Below are positions 15,733 through 23,778 of a stretch of DNA of 64,000 bases, one piece after another. Position 1 is the stretch's first letter; the number at the start of each line of letters is the position of its first letter. The position numbers were made by a program, and so were the translations under genes. This stretch comes from Microbispora catharanthi (GTDB lineage Bacteria > Actinomycetota > Actinomycetes > Streptosporangiales > Streptosporangiaceae): the NCBI RefSeq assembly GCF_006334915.2, contig NZ_VDMA02000020.1, forward strand, positions 121,693 through 185,692, in the 5' to 3' direction. The notes under the pieces are model-generated. The model saw nothing but the letters and a program-made list of their open reading frames with translations. It made no database searches and had not been told where the DNA came from.

Positions 15733-16233
15733 ATGAGCTATGAGCCGACATCTGAGGAACTGCGGCACCTGCGTCGCTGTGTGGAGCTGGCGACGGAAGC
15801 GCTGGAGGCGGACGACGAACCGTTCGGCTCGGTTCTGGTCTCCGGTGACGGGAAGGTGCTGGCCGAGGACCGCAACCGGGTGGCGGGCGGCGACCACACG
15901 CGGCACCCCGAGTTCGAGCTGGCGCGCTGGGCCGCGGGAAACATGACGCCGGAGGAGCGCGCGAAGGCCACGGTCTACACCTCGGGCGAGCACTGCCCGA
16001 TGTGCGCGGCGGCGCACGGGTGGGTGGGGCTGGGGCGGATCGTCTACGTGGCGTCGTCGGCGCAGCTCGCGCAGTGGCTGGCCGAGTGGGACGTGCCGCC
16101 CCCGCCGGTGCGGACGCTCCCGGTCAACGAGGTCGCGCCCGGGGTGCGGGTGGCCGGGCCGGTGCCCGCACTGGTGGAGGAGGTCCGCGCGCTGCACCGC
16201 CGCCTGCATAATCCCCTGCACCCCGGCGCATAA
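15733..16233 (+). CDS. Nucleoside/nucleobase deaminase-like zinc enzyme
   Basis: 166 residues of the cytidine-deaminase fold. HPEFELARWAA gives the His-x-Glu zinc ligand and proton shuttle, and SGEHCPMCAAAHGW gives the two Cys ligands (C-x2-C). The central Val-Leu-Val-Ser strand and C-terminal helices match guanine deaminase or tRNA adenosine deaminase relatives. The length suits a free nucleobase or nucleoside enzyme rather than TadA. It diverges from nei2 with 43 bases between starts. The exact base is unknown. Confidence 0.78.
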   Translation: MSYEPTSEELRHLRRCVELATEALEADDEPFGSVLVSGDGKVLAEDRNRVAGGDHTRHPEFELARWAAGNMTPEERAKATVYTSGEHCPMCAAAHGWVGLGRIVYVASSAQLAQWLAEWDVPPPPVRTLPVNEVAPGVRVAGPVPALVEEVRALHRRLHNPLHPGA

Positions 16234-16471
16234 GCCGGGCCGTTTTCCGGTGCCGTCCGCCTCCGGCCACCCCGCCGAGGAGAGCACGCCGTCCCACCCG
16301 TTCAGGTTCGTGCCCGGTCCGCGCCCGCCCTGCTCGCGACCATCGCGTACGGCGTCGCCGCCGTGGCGCTCGTGCTCGGGTCGAGGAACCCGGGAAGGCG
16401 GGCCGGGGATGGAAGCACCAGTAGGATGCCACGGTCCAGAAAGACGGAGATCCACCCTGGAAGGGCTGCAC

Positions 16472-16882
16472 GTGGCGCAGAAGGTGATACTGGTTGACGA
16501 CCTCGACCACTCCGAGGGCGACGATGTGGCGAGACGGGAGTTCCCGCTGCTGAACCGGACCTTCTCCATCGACCTGTCCGACGCGAACCAGCAGCGGCTG
16601 AGCGAGGCTCTCGCGTTCATCGAGGAAGTGCTGGAGAACGCCCGTGAGGTGAAGCAGGCGTCGCGGTCCAAGAAGGCCGCGGACACCTCCCCGCGGCTGC
16701 GCGGATACACCCTGACGGACGTGCGCGAATGGGCCCGCGAGCAGGGGCTGGACGTGCCCGCGCGCGGGAAGATGGCCGACGAGGTCATCGAGCAGTTCGT
16801 CGCGGCGCACCCCGACGCCGCGCCCGAGGACTCCACTGAAGAATCCCCGGCGGAAGCCGCGGAGGCGGCCATCGGCGCCTGA
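16472..16882 (+). CDS. lsr2: Lsr2-family nucleoid-associated protein
   Basis: 136 residues from GTG 16472 (GGAAGGG ribosome site). The N-terminal dimerisation part (VAQKVILVDDLDHSEGDD) is beta-rich. The C-terminal DNA-binding part (LTDVREWAREQGLDVPARGK) fits the Lsr2 helix-hook-helix. In most Lsr2 proteins the hook is R-G-R, inserted in the minor groove of AT-rich DNA; here it reads R-G-K. An acidic Glu/Ala-rich tail of about 25 residues follows. It should silence AT-rich or acquired genes like H-NS, but may be a paralogue with altered affinity. Confidence 0.85.
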   Translation: MAQKVILVDDLDHSEGDDVARREFPLLNRTFSIDLSDANQQRLSEALAFIEEVLENAREVKQASRSKKAADTSPRLRGYTLTDVREWAREQGLDVPARGKMADEVIEQFVAAHPDAAPEDSTEESPAEAAEAAIGA

Positions 16883-17125
16883 GCGGACACCCTGAGCGGA
16901 TGTCTCGGAGTCGACGTCCCGGAGTTGACGCTCCGGAGCCGACGTTTCAGCGCGACGTTTCAGCTCGGGTTTCGCCCGGCCCGGCCGGCCGCCGTGACAG
17001 GCGGCCGGGCCGGGCGTCCGCTCGACATGCCGCTGTCCTGACGTGCGCCGCAGCCGAGGGGCGCAGGAACCTTCATACTGCCGGTTTCGACCACGGTCCA
17101 CGGGCAATCCCAGCCTTGGGACGCT

Positions 17126-17167
17126 CTTGGACCTGAGTCTCGCTTGTCCAAGTTTTCCGCAAGCGAG
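17126..17167 (+). repeat. Two overlapping, mutually exclusive inverted repeats
   Basis: This lies in the 354-base gene-free stretch 16883-17236. CTTGGAC (17126-17132) pairs with GTCCAAG (17146-17152), and CTCGCTTG (17139-17146) pairs with CAAGCGAG (17160-17167). The arms overlap, so an RNA could form one or the other, 70 to 110 bases before the LLM gene. This could be an attenuator, or simply two protein sites. The rest of the stretch has imperfect repeats of GACGT/GGAG (16905-16970) and nothing else I can name. Confidence 0.35.
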
Positions 17168-17236
17168 CTTTCCTAGCGTCTCCGCCGACGCCCGATCAGG
17201 GCGGTCTTCTGTCGGCGCAGTGCGAAGGAAACACTC

Positions 17237-18154
17237 ATGCGGCTCGGATACACGGTCCCTCAGTACGGCGCGTTCGCCGACCCGGAGTTCATCCGGCAGG
17301 CGAGCACGGATCTCGAAGCGATGGGCTACGACAGCCTGTGGGCGGGCGACCGCATCTTGCTCCCGCTGACGCCCAGCGATCCGTACCCCGGAGGAGACGG
17401 GACGGTCCCTCCGGCCTTCGGGACCTTCTTCGACCCGCTCACCGCACTGACGCTGGCCGCGGTCGGCACGCGCGAGATCCGGCTGGGGACCAGCACGCTC
17501 AACGCGCTGTGGCAGCCGCCCGTCCTGCTCGCCCGTACGCTGACCTCGCTCGACCTGCTCAGTCACGGACGGCTGGACGTCGGCATCGGTCTCGGCTGGC
17601 TTCGTGACGAGTACGCCGCGACCGGGGTGCCGTGGCGGGGGAGGGGAGACCGGCTGGAGGAGACGCTCGATGTGATGGAGGCCGTCTGGACCGGTGAGGT
17701 GGTCGAGCACAAGGGCGCGCTGTGGACGGTGCCGCCGTCGCACATCGACCTCAAGCCCTGCCAGCGGCCGCGCCCTCCGATCCTGCTCGCCGGTTACACG
17801 CCTCCGGCGCTGGAGCGAGTCGGCCGGCGGGCCGACGGCTGGCTGAGCGCGGCCATGCCGATGGCCTATCTGACCTCCCTGTGGGGTCTGGCGCTTGAGG
17901 CCGCGTCCCGCGCGGGCGGGGACCCGTCCGCGCTGCGCATGGTGGTGCGGGTCAATCCGGAGATCACCGACTCGCCGGCGCCCGCCGACCAGGTGCCGCA
18001 CCGGGGAACCGTACGGCAGGTCGCCGACTATCTGCTGACCCTCGCCGAGGCCGGGGCCCACGAGGCGTTCGTCGACCTTCAGACGGCGACCTCTTCGCGT
18101 GAGCAGTTCCTCGACGTCGCGCACGCGCTCGTCACCATGCTGCACGCGGGCTGA
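17237..18154 (+). CDS. LLM-class F420-dependent oxidoreductase
   Basis: 305 residues of the luciferase-like TIM barrel. MRLGYTVPQYGAFADPEFIR is the usual start, YDSLWAGDRILLP the first active-site strand, and RLDVGIGLGWLRDEYAATGV the flavin phosphate region of the TIGR03619 group. Such proteins use reduced F420 from F420-dependent glucose-6-phosphate dehydrogenase or similar to reduce or oxidise diverse substrates. The ribosome site is weak (GAAGGAAACACTC). It stands alone, so the substrate is unknown. Confidence 0.82.
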   Translation: MRLGYTVPQYGAFADPEFIRQASTDLEAMGYDSLWAGDRILLPLTPSDPYPGGDGTVPPAFGTFFDPLTALTLAAVGTREIRLGTSTLNALWQPPVLLARTLTSLDLLSHGRLDVGIGLGWLRDEYAATGVPWRGRGDRLEETLDVMEAVWTGEVVEHKGALWTVPPSHIDLKPCQRPRPPILLAGYTPPALERVGRRADGWLSAAMPMAYLTSLWGLALEAASRAGGDPSALRMVVRVNPEITDSPAPADQVPHRGTVRQVADYLLTLAEAGAHEAFVDLQTATSSREQFLDVAHALVTMLHAG

Positions 18155-18304
18155 GAGCGCGATCCGGACAACGCTGAGCGGCGGTGCGGTGGCTGTTTGT
18201 AAGAAAGGGGTTACATTTCCTGACAGCGCCGCGCACAATAGGGGTCGATCTTTCGTGATCCGGCGTCGGCCGGATCATCCAGCCCGTCGAACAGGCTCTT
18301 CCTC

Positions 18305-20440
18305 ATGTCCGCCCCCGTGCCCCCACCAGGAGAAAGCCCGGATCGATCTTCAGGAGAAAGTCCGGATATACACGGAAAAAGCCGAAACAAACAGGAGCAG
18401 CACTCCAACAGCCGATCCGGACTGGTCACCACGGCGCTGACCGCGGCGGTCACTTCTGTGGCGACGCTGGTGGCGACAGCGGTGGCGACGCCCTTCTCCA
18501 ACAGGCTGCAGAGTCTCATCGAGCAGGCGCCGGTCACTCCGCTCATCACCGTTCCCGCGTCCGTCGGGGCGCTCGTGAGCATCTGCTGCTACCCGTTGTG
18601 GCGGGGCAAGGTCAGGACGTCCGGCCGATGGGCGGCGGCCGTCGCCGCAGTGGTCCTGTGGCCTTTCCGCCGGATCCAGTGGCCCCAGGGACTTCGCAGC
18701 TGGGCGGGCCGGATGCTGGTTCCCCTCGCGGTCGGCTACATCGCCGCGTGCCTGGGGGCGTTCACCGGCCTGGTGGGGTTGGTGGTCGTCAGGGTGGTCG
18801 CGCCGCCCGGCGCGTGCGAGCCCCCGCGAGAGTTGCGTGTCATCACCGCTCTCGAGAACGTGACGGCGCTGCGTGAAAGGGTCGAGGCTTATACGAAGGA
18901 GCAGCGGACAGACGGGTGCGCACCGGTTCGGATAGCGGTTGGCGTCGCGCCGACGATCGAGGAAATGCGCTACGGCTTCCGTAATGAGTGGCTCCGGGAT
19001 GACGCGCTGCAAAATGACGAGCCCTATCGCCGGATGCTCGGCCTGACCCCCGACGCATGGATTCCCACCGGTTCCGCGGAGTTCGACCTCGTCGTTCAGG
19101 ACGTGTCGGAGAAGGGAGGTGAGAAGACGAAAAACGGGGGCGTACCAGAGAAAACGGGCAGCCTGAATTCCCTCCTGCACAAGAGGAACGAGCAGGTGGG
19201 GACGGACCACATGTCGATCGCGGTGTTCGGCGCCGCGAAGAACGACCTCCTCACCAGCGAGCTGGAGAGCGCGGGTTACCCGCTTGCCGAGATCGTGCAG
19301 CGGGCCCGGAGCAAGGACATGTCGCTCGTCTACCCACAGCCCGCGTTCTCCACGTCGGGCGCGATCGTGGCCACGACCCTGAGCCGGGCCGGACCGCTGT
19401 CCGGCGACACCGCACTGCACGCGACCTTCGACAACAGCGCCAACGCCTTGCTGTGCCATCTGAGAGGCGGCGACCAGCAGAGGACGGACGAGGACTGGGC
19501 GAAGCTGGTGGCGTTGGTTCCGTCGCACAGCGCCGACGAGTACAACCGCGGCAGGGACATGGGCATTGAGGAGTGCGCGCACGATCCGCTCGCGGGAAGA
19601 GCGGCGCTGACCCCGGTCTCCTCCGTGGACCTGCCCACGCTCGACTATCCGTTCGTGGAGATCAACTGGTCGGATGATCCGGCCCGCCGGGAGGCGCTGG
19701 ACGCCTTCGCCACGTGGCTCGCGCACAACAAACTGTTCGAGCCCGCCGGGGAGGGACCACAGCCGTCGTCGCCGGCCCGGATATCCGCGGACGCCGCCAG
19801 GCCGGGTCACCGGGTGGATCTCCAGATGATGATCGACGGATCGGGATCCATGGCACGGTCTCCCACCGCGTCCGCCTCCGACCTGCACGACGCCCTGGCC
19901 GAGGTCAGACAGATCCTCACCGACACCGACCAGGTCTCGGCGGGCAAGTTCTTCGCCGACGACAGCGGGACCGCGAAGGCGCCCATGGCGCGGGAGGGCG
20001 ATGCGGGCGGCGGAGAAGGCCCGAGGGGGTATGGCGAGATCCTCCAATGGATCGTGGACGACAAGCAGTCGGGTTTCGACGAGCCGATCTCCAGGGTGAT
20101 CAGCGGATTGAGCCGCCCGGCGAACTCGCTCGCCGTCATCACCGACGGAGGCCCCTTCAACGACGAACCCGACCCCGGGAACGCCGGACGGTCCATCAGG
20201 CGCGCACTGGGCAGAGCCGCGGACGTATCGAACCTCTACATCCTCACCTTCGGGGGGAAGTGCCCGGACGGTCTTGAGGCCCCTCGTGCGGTGCGGCCGT
20301 CGGCGTTCGCGTCGCCGTCCGACGGGCCGCCCGGCTCACTCGAGCCGGCCGCCAAACACGTCGTGTGCGACGACACGGCCGGTACGGATGTCGCCGGAGC
20401 GCTCGGACGGATGATCTTCCAGTTCAGGGAGTGGTCGTGA
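18305..20440 (+). CDS. Membrane protein with SBP-like and C-terminal vWA (MIDAS) domains
   Basis: 711 residues. A polar, Gly/Ser-rich N-terminus contains a direct repeat of GESPD (residues 9-21). Hydrophobic segments follow at about 40-62, 79-98, 107-120 and 137-165, then a large domain (about 180-495) resembling periplasmic binding proteins: VRIAVGVAPTIEEM and VYPQPAFSTSGAIVA. The C-terminus is a von Willebrand A fold with a complete MIDAS start, DGSGSM near residue 511, and SLAVITDGGPFND. It should sit in the membrane with its large domains outside and bind a metal-dependent ligand. Its stop overlaps the next start (TGATG), so the pair is co-translated. No permease or ATPase is nearby. Confidence 0.6.
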   Translation: MSAPVPPPGESPDRSSGESPDIHGKSRNKQEQHSNSRSGLVTTALTAAVTSVATLVATAVATPFSNRLQSLIEQAPVTPLITVPASVGALVSICCYPLWRGKVRTSGRWAAAVAAVVLWPFRRIQWPQGLRSWAGRMLVPLAVGYIAACLGAFTGLVGLVVVRVVAPPGACEPPRELRVITALENVTALRERVEAYTKEQRTDGCAPVRIAVGVAPTIEEMRYGFRNEWLRDDALQNDEPYRRMLGLTPDAWIPTGSAEFDLVVQDVSEKGGEKTKNGGVPEKTGSLNSLLHKRNEQVGTDHMSIAVFGAAKNDLLTSELESAGYPLAEIVQRARSKDMSLVYPQPAFSTSGAIVATTLSRAGPLSGDTALHATFDNSANALLCHLRGGDQQRTDEDWAKLVALVPSHSADEYNRGRDMGIEECAHDPLAGRAALTPVSSVDLPTLDYPFVEINWSDDPARREALDAFATWLAHNKLFEPAGEGPQPSSPARISADAARPGHRVDLQMMIDGSGSMARSPTASASDLHDALAEVRQILTDTDQVSAGKFFADDSGTAKAPMAREGDAGGGEGPRGYGEILQWIVDDKQSGFDEPISRVISGLSRPANSLAVITDGGPFNDEPDPGNAGRSIRRALGRAADVSNLYILTFGGKCPDGLEAPRAVRPSAFASPSDGPPGSLEPAAKHVVCDDTAGTDVAGALGRMIFQFREWS

Positions 20441-21981
20441 TGGCGGCGGGGCCTCTCGGAGCGTTCTGGAACCGCTGGTACGAACGCTTCACGAGGTTCC
20501 ACCTCAGGCTCGCCGCGGCCTGCTTCCTGGCGGGCGCGGTGTTCGTGATCGGGGTGAGCCAGCACTCAGGGTCCTCGCCCTCGCAGAACGCCTGCCCCGG
20601 CCGCCCGGACGACCTGGTCATAGGGACGGGGGCGGAAATCGGTGCCGGCGGCGTACGCCACGACGTGATCAAGGCGTGGAACGACGAGCAGCGCAAGCTG
20701 AAGAAGAAACCGCTGAAGGCGACGCTGGTCGAGATCTCCGAGTCCTCCGACGAGCAGCGTTCCGAACTGGCCGCCGCGGCGCAGTCGAAGCGATGCGCCT
20801 ATGACGTGCTCCTCCTGGACGTCGCCTACATCACCGAGTTCGCCAGGAACCACTATCTCGAGACGTTCGAGCTGGACCCCAAGAAGCTGGGCGGCACCCC
20901 GGAGCGATACTTCCTGCAGAAGTCGCTGGGGACCGGTCAGGTCGACGGAGAGCGGTTCGCGGTGCCGTTCGCCGCCGACGCTCCGCTCCTGTACCGGCGA
21001 ACCGACACACCGGCTCCGCCGCCGCAGGACACGAAGAAGTTCCTCGAACTGGCCAAGGAGCACGGCTATGCGGCGCAGTTCGACGATTACGAGGGCGGCA
21101 CCGTCAACCTGCTCGAAGCGCTCTTCTCGGCTCAGGATCAGGAGGCTCAGGACAAGGAGACCCCGCACGGCCCCGTCGTCTTCGACGACGAGGGAAACGT
21201 CGTCCTCGACGAGGGGGACAACGGCAAGAAGGTGATGGACGCGCTCGGTGCCTGGCGCGAGGCCCTGTTCACGGGCAAGGACGACGAGCGCACTCTGCGG
21301 GACGAGAGCGTGCTTCGGGAGGAGAGCAGCCTCCAGGCCTTCCGCACGGGCCGCGTGGGCTACATGCGCAACTGGCCGTTCGCCTTCAACCGGCTGGCCG
21401 CCGACCCGCTGATGCGCGATGACGACGGATCCCTGAAATTCCAGGTGCTCTCGTTCCCCGGGACCGGGGTGCTGGGAGGCGTCGACCTCGCCATCGCCAA
21501 GGACTCGCCGCACAAGGAGGAGGCCAGGGATCTCATCTACTACCTGGTCTCCCAGGACGTCCAGGAGAGACTGTTCGCCTGCGCCGGCTATCCGCCGGTG
21601 GTCGCGGCGCTGTACGAGCGGTACGAGAGATCGGGCGCCGCGCGAACGTGCGGAGATCTCGCGCCCGAGCCTGCGGACGGTGCGGCCCTCCCCGCCGAGC
21701 GGGACACCGAGATCACGGGCGAGCAGCTCGCGAGGTTCGCCGGCGAGGTTCACCAGGCGGTGGACCACACGAGGCCGCGTCCCAAGTCCGCCTACTACGC
21801 CACGTTCAGCCAGGTGTTCCGGTCATGCCTGCTTCCCGTGGCGACGACCACGTCCGGCGTGGCTCCCGACTTCCGCTTCTTCTCCGACGCGCTCAGGGAC
21901 GCTCTGAACGGCAGGCTACGGTCGGACGATCCCTGTCACCCTCCCACACAGGCCGAGCCGAAATCGGACATTGAGGGATAA
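20440..21981 (+). CDS. Membrane-anchored extracellular solute-binding-like protein
   Basis: 513 residues. One N-terminal membrane segment (about residues 22-40, LRLAAACFLAGAVFVIGVSQ) without a lipobox anchors a type-II binding-protein fold: DDLVIGTGAEIGAGG, then VLLLDVAYITEFARNHYLE and YMRNWPFAFNRLA, as in family-1 sugar-binding proteins. The last 130 residues (HTRPRPKSAYYATFSQVFRS) match the C-lobe end of that family. The start ATG overlaps the upstream stop. With no transport genes beside it, I infer a sensing or surface complex with the vWA protein, not uptake. Confidence 0.65.
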   Translation: MAAGPLGAFWNRWYERFTRFHLRLAAACFLAGAVFVIGVSQHSGSSPSQNACPGRPDDLVIGTGAEIGAGGVRHDVIKAWNDEQRKLKKKPLKATLVEISESSDEQRSELAAAAQSKRCAYDVLLLDVAYITEFARNHYLETFELDPKKLGGTPERYFLQKSLGTGQVDGERFAVPFAADAPLLYRRTDTPAPPPQDTKKFLELAKEHGYAAQFDDYEGGTVNLLEALFSAQDQEAQDKETPHGPVVFDDEGNVVLDEGDNGKKVMDALGAWREALFTGKDDERTLRDESVLREESSLQAFRTGRVGYMRNWPFAFNRLAADPLMRDDDGSLKFQVLSFPGTGVLGGVDLAIAKDSPHKEEARDLIYYLVSQDVQERLFACAGYPPVVAALYERYERSGAARTCGDLAPEPADGAALPAERDTEITGEQLARFAGEVHQAVDHTRPRPKSAYYATFSQVFRSCLLPVATTTSGVAPDFRFFSDALRDALNGRLRSDDPCHPPTQAEPKSDIEG

Positions 21982-22088
21982 AGGCGACATAAGTGCCCTA
22001 CGAATGCTCTTGATGGGACAATAGGCATTAAACACCGTAGATCGCTGTTTGTCGCCCGTTCTGTCGGGAAACAATGACGTCGCGGGGC

Positions 22089-22109
22089 AATGACCACTTA
22101 ACGGTCATT
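22089..22109 (+). promoter_or_regulatory. Inverted repeat upstream of the Cys-rich peptide gene
   Basis: AATGACC (22089-22095) and GGTCATT (22103-22109) are perfect 7-bp arms around seven bases, 69 bases before the start codon of the peptide gene. The 196-base gap is notably AT-rich for this genome. It is a plausible operator; the gene itself has a clear AGAGGGGGA ribosome site. Confidence 0.45.
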
Positions 22110-22177
22110 AGGCGACATTCCTCTTCATTCCGGAATGGCGCACACATTAGGCAGTTGATCCTTTAGAGGGGGACGAA

Positions 22178-22510
22178 ATGCCCAAGCTCAAGAAGGTCAT
22201 CGCCGGACTCGCACTTTCCACCGCGCTCGGCGGTGGTGCCCTCGCCATGGGCGCCACAGCCGCGAGCGCGTCAACCGCCCCCACTGGCTGGGGCTGTACC
22301 AACCCGTGTACCAACGAGGTCGACAACGGGTTCAACAACACCTTCGAAAACACCTGCTTCCGGAACGAACCCTTCCAGAACGACTGCTTCCAGAACGACT
22401 GCTCCCGGAACGGCTGCTCCCGCTCGGACCTCGACGACATCCTCTGGGACGTCTGCGTCGCGGGCCACTGCTCCAACGCGTTCCCCGGATTTTTTGGCTC
22501 TTTCGGGTAA
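22178..22510 (+). CDS. Small exported Cys/Asn-rich peptide
   Basis: 110 residues. MPKLKKVIAGLALSTALGGG starts a clear signal peptide ending near AASAS (about residue 31). The mature 75-80 residues contain eight Cys and many Asn and Phe, with repeated units of the form F-x-N-x-C-F/S (NTCF, FQNDCF, QNDCS, RNGCS), then DVCVAGHC and a Phe/Gly tail. The even Cys number suggests four disulfides. I know no family with this pattern. It follows the SBP/vWA pair on the same strand with its own upstream repeat. Confidence 0.65.
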   Translation: MPKLKKVIAGLALSTALGGGALAMGATAASASTAPTGWGCTNPCTNEVDNGFNNTFENTCFRNEPFQNDCFQNDCSRNGCSRSDLDDILWDVCVAGHCSNAFPGFFGSFG

Positions 22511-22635
22511 AAGGCCGGTCTGACGCCTGCGGAATGACGGTGTCGATGAGAAACGTGGCGTCGGCTGATGTGAGAGATGCTCGGAGCACGAGCGCTCGCA
22601 CGCTCGGAAGCGTTCGTTCCGCAGAGCAGGGACAA

Positions 22636-22664
22636 GGGCTCCGGCGACTGAACCGCCGGAGCCC
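22636..22664 (+). terminator. Strong hairpin terminator
   Basis: GGGCTCCGGCG (22636-22646), a seven-base loop and CGCCGGAGCCC (22654-22664) form a perfect 11-bp stem, followed by AGGCTTTT. It lies about 125 bases after the Cys-rich peptide gene and also faces the convergent DUF2804 gene. Confidence 0.7.
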
Positions 22665-22794
22665 AGGCTTTTCACTCAGAAATGGTGCCGATAGCGGTCG
22701 ACCGGGATCTGTTCATCCGCCCCTCCACGACGACGCGTACGCGAAGTGCGTGGAGGGGCACCAAGGCCGTCCCCGGCCCGGTGGACCGCGAGGA

Positions 22795-23778
22795 TCACCA
22801 GCGGTTGCGGGCCTCCTCGGCCCAGCCGGTGAGGCCGTCGAGGTCCACCCAGGCGCCGTCGTCGGCCCTGGCCCGTCCGGAGAAGTGGCCGAAGCACTGA
22901 TGCGTCTCGTTGCCCACCAGGCCGAGCTCGGTGCGGGCCGCCTTCTCGTGGAACGGGTGGAACTCCACCTCCACCCGCGGGCCGCTGATCCGCCACGGGC
23001 GCAGCCAGTCGGCGCGGTCGTACGACCACTCCAGCTCGTCGCCGATCTTGTGCAGGCGGCCTCCGACGAACAGGCCGTTCTCCGTCGAACCGGTGCCGTC
23101 GGTCCACTTGCCGCCGAGCTGGATCGCCCGGCCGGGCCCGCTGCCCGCCGCCCAGTTCCACGTGATCGAGTACGGCCACTTCCCGCGGCCGTGGTCGAGC
23201 ACCGCGAACGATTCCGCTTCATCGATGGTGAACTCGGCCGATTCGAGCCGCAGCCGCCCGCGCACCGGACGGCCGACGTCCTTCACCGTGTACTGGAACC
23301 GGTTCGGCCCCCACGGCACCACCACGCCGAGCGACTCGTGGCCCTCCGGCAGCGGCACCTCCACGTCGAGCTCGACGCCGGGCGCCATGGCCCGGATCGC
23401 GCTGCCGGAAGCACTCTGCTCGATGTCGATCGTCACACCGCCGCCCCGTACGGACGCCGTCCCGGCGCCGCTGCGGTCGGGGAAGACGGCGCCGCGGGCC
23501 AGCGGCACCACGACGTCCCTTGCGGTCTCCACGCGGGTGTCCCGGTCGAGCACGTACACCCCGTTCACCGCGGCGTAGTCCAGCGACGACGCGACCAGGC
23601 CGATGATGTGGCGGGGGGTGACGATCCCCCAGTATTCCCAGCGCTTGCGCCGGCCCCAGCCGCGTAGGTTGCCCCGGTGCAGAGGACGGCGGGTCCAGCC
23701 CACCGCGCCGGGGTTGAGCCACCCGTCCGGCAGGCACAGGTCGACCGGCTCGGTGATCTCCCGTTCGTGCGTGGTCAT
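22795..23778 (-). CDS. DUF2804-family protein
   Basis: 327 residues. It starts MTTHEREITEPVDLCLPDGW and contains GWGRRKRWEYWGIVTPRHII and GKWPYSITWNWAAGSG, patterns I associate with DUF2804, a beta-rich protein of unknown function. There is no signal peptide and no obvious catalytic set. Its ATG overlaps the stop of the GH2 gene by four bases (ATGA), making it the last gene of a five-gene glycoside operon. The tight linkage suggests a role in the same sugar pathway, for example handling an unusual glycoside or lipid-linked sugar, but this is inference. Confidence 0.75.
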   Translation of the reverse strand: MTTHEREITEPVDLCLPDGWLNPGAVGWTRRPLHRGNLRGWGRRKRWEYWGIVTPRHIIGLVASSLDYAAVNGVYVLDRDTRVETARDVVVPLARGAVFPDRSGAGTASVRGGGVTIDIEQSASGSAIRAMAPGVELDVEVPLPEGHESLGVVVPWGPNRFQYTVKDVGRPVRGRLRLESAEFTIDEAESFAVLDHGRGKWPYSITWNWAAGSGPGRAIQLGGKWTDGTGSTENGLFVGGRLHKIGDELEWSYDRADWLRPWRISGPRVEVEFHPFHEKAARTELGLVGNETHQCFGHFSGRARADDGAWVDLDGLTGWAEEARNRW

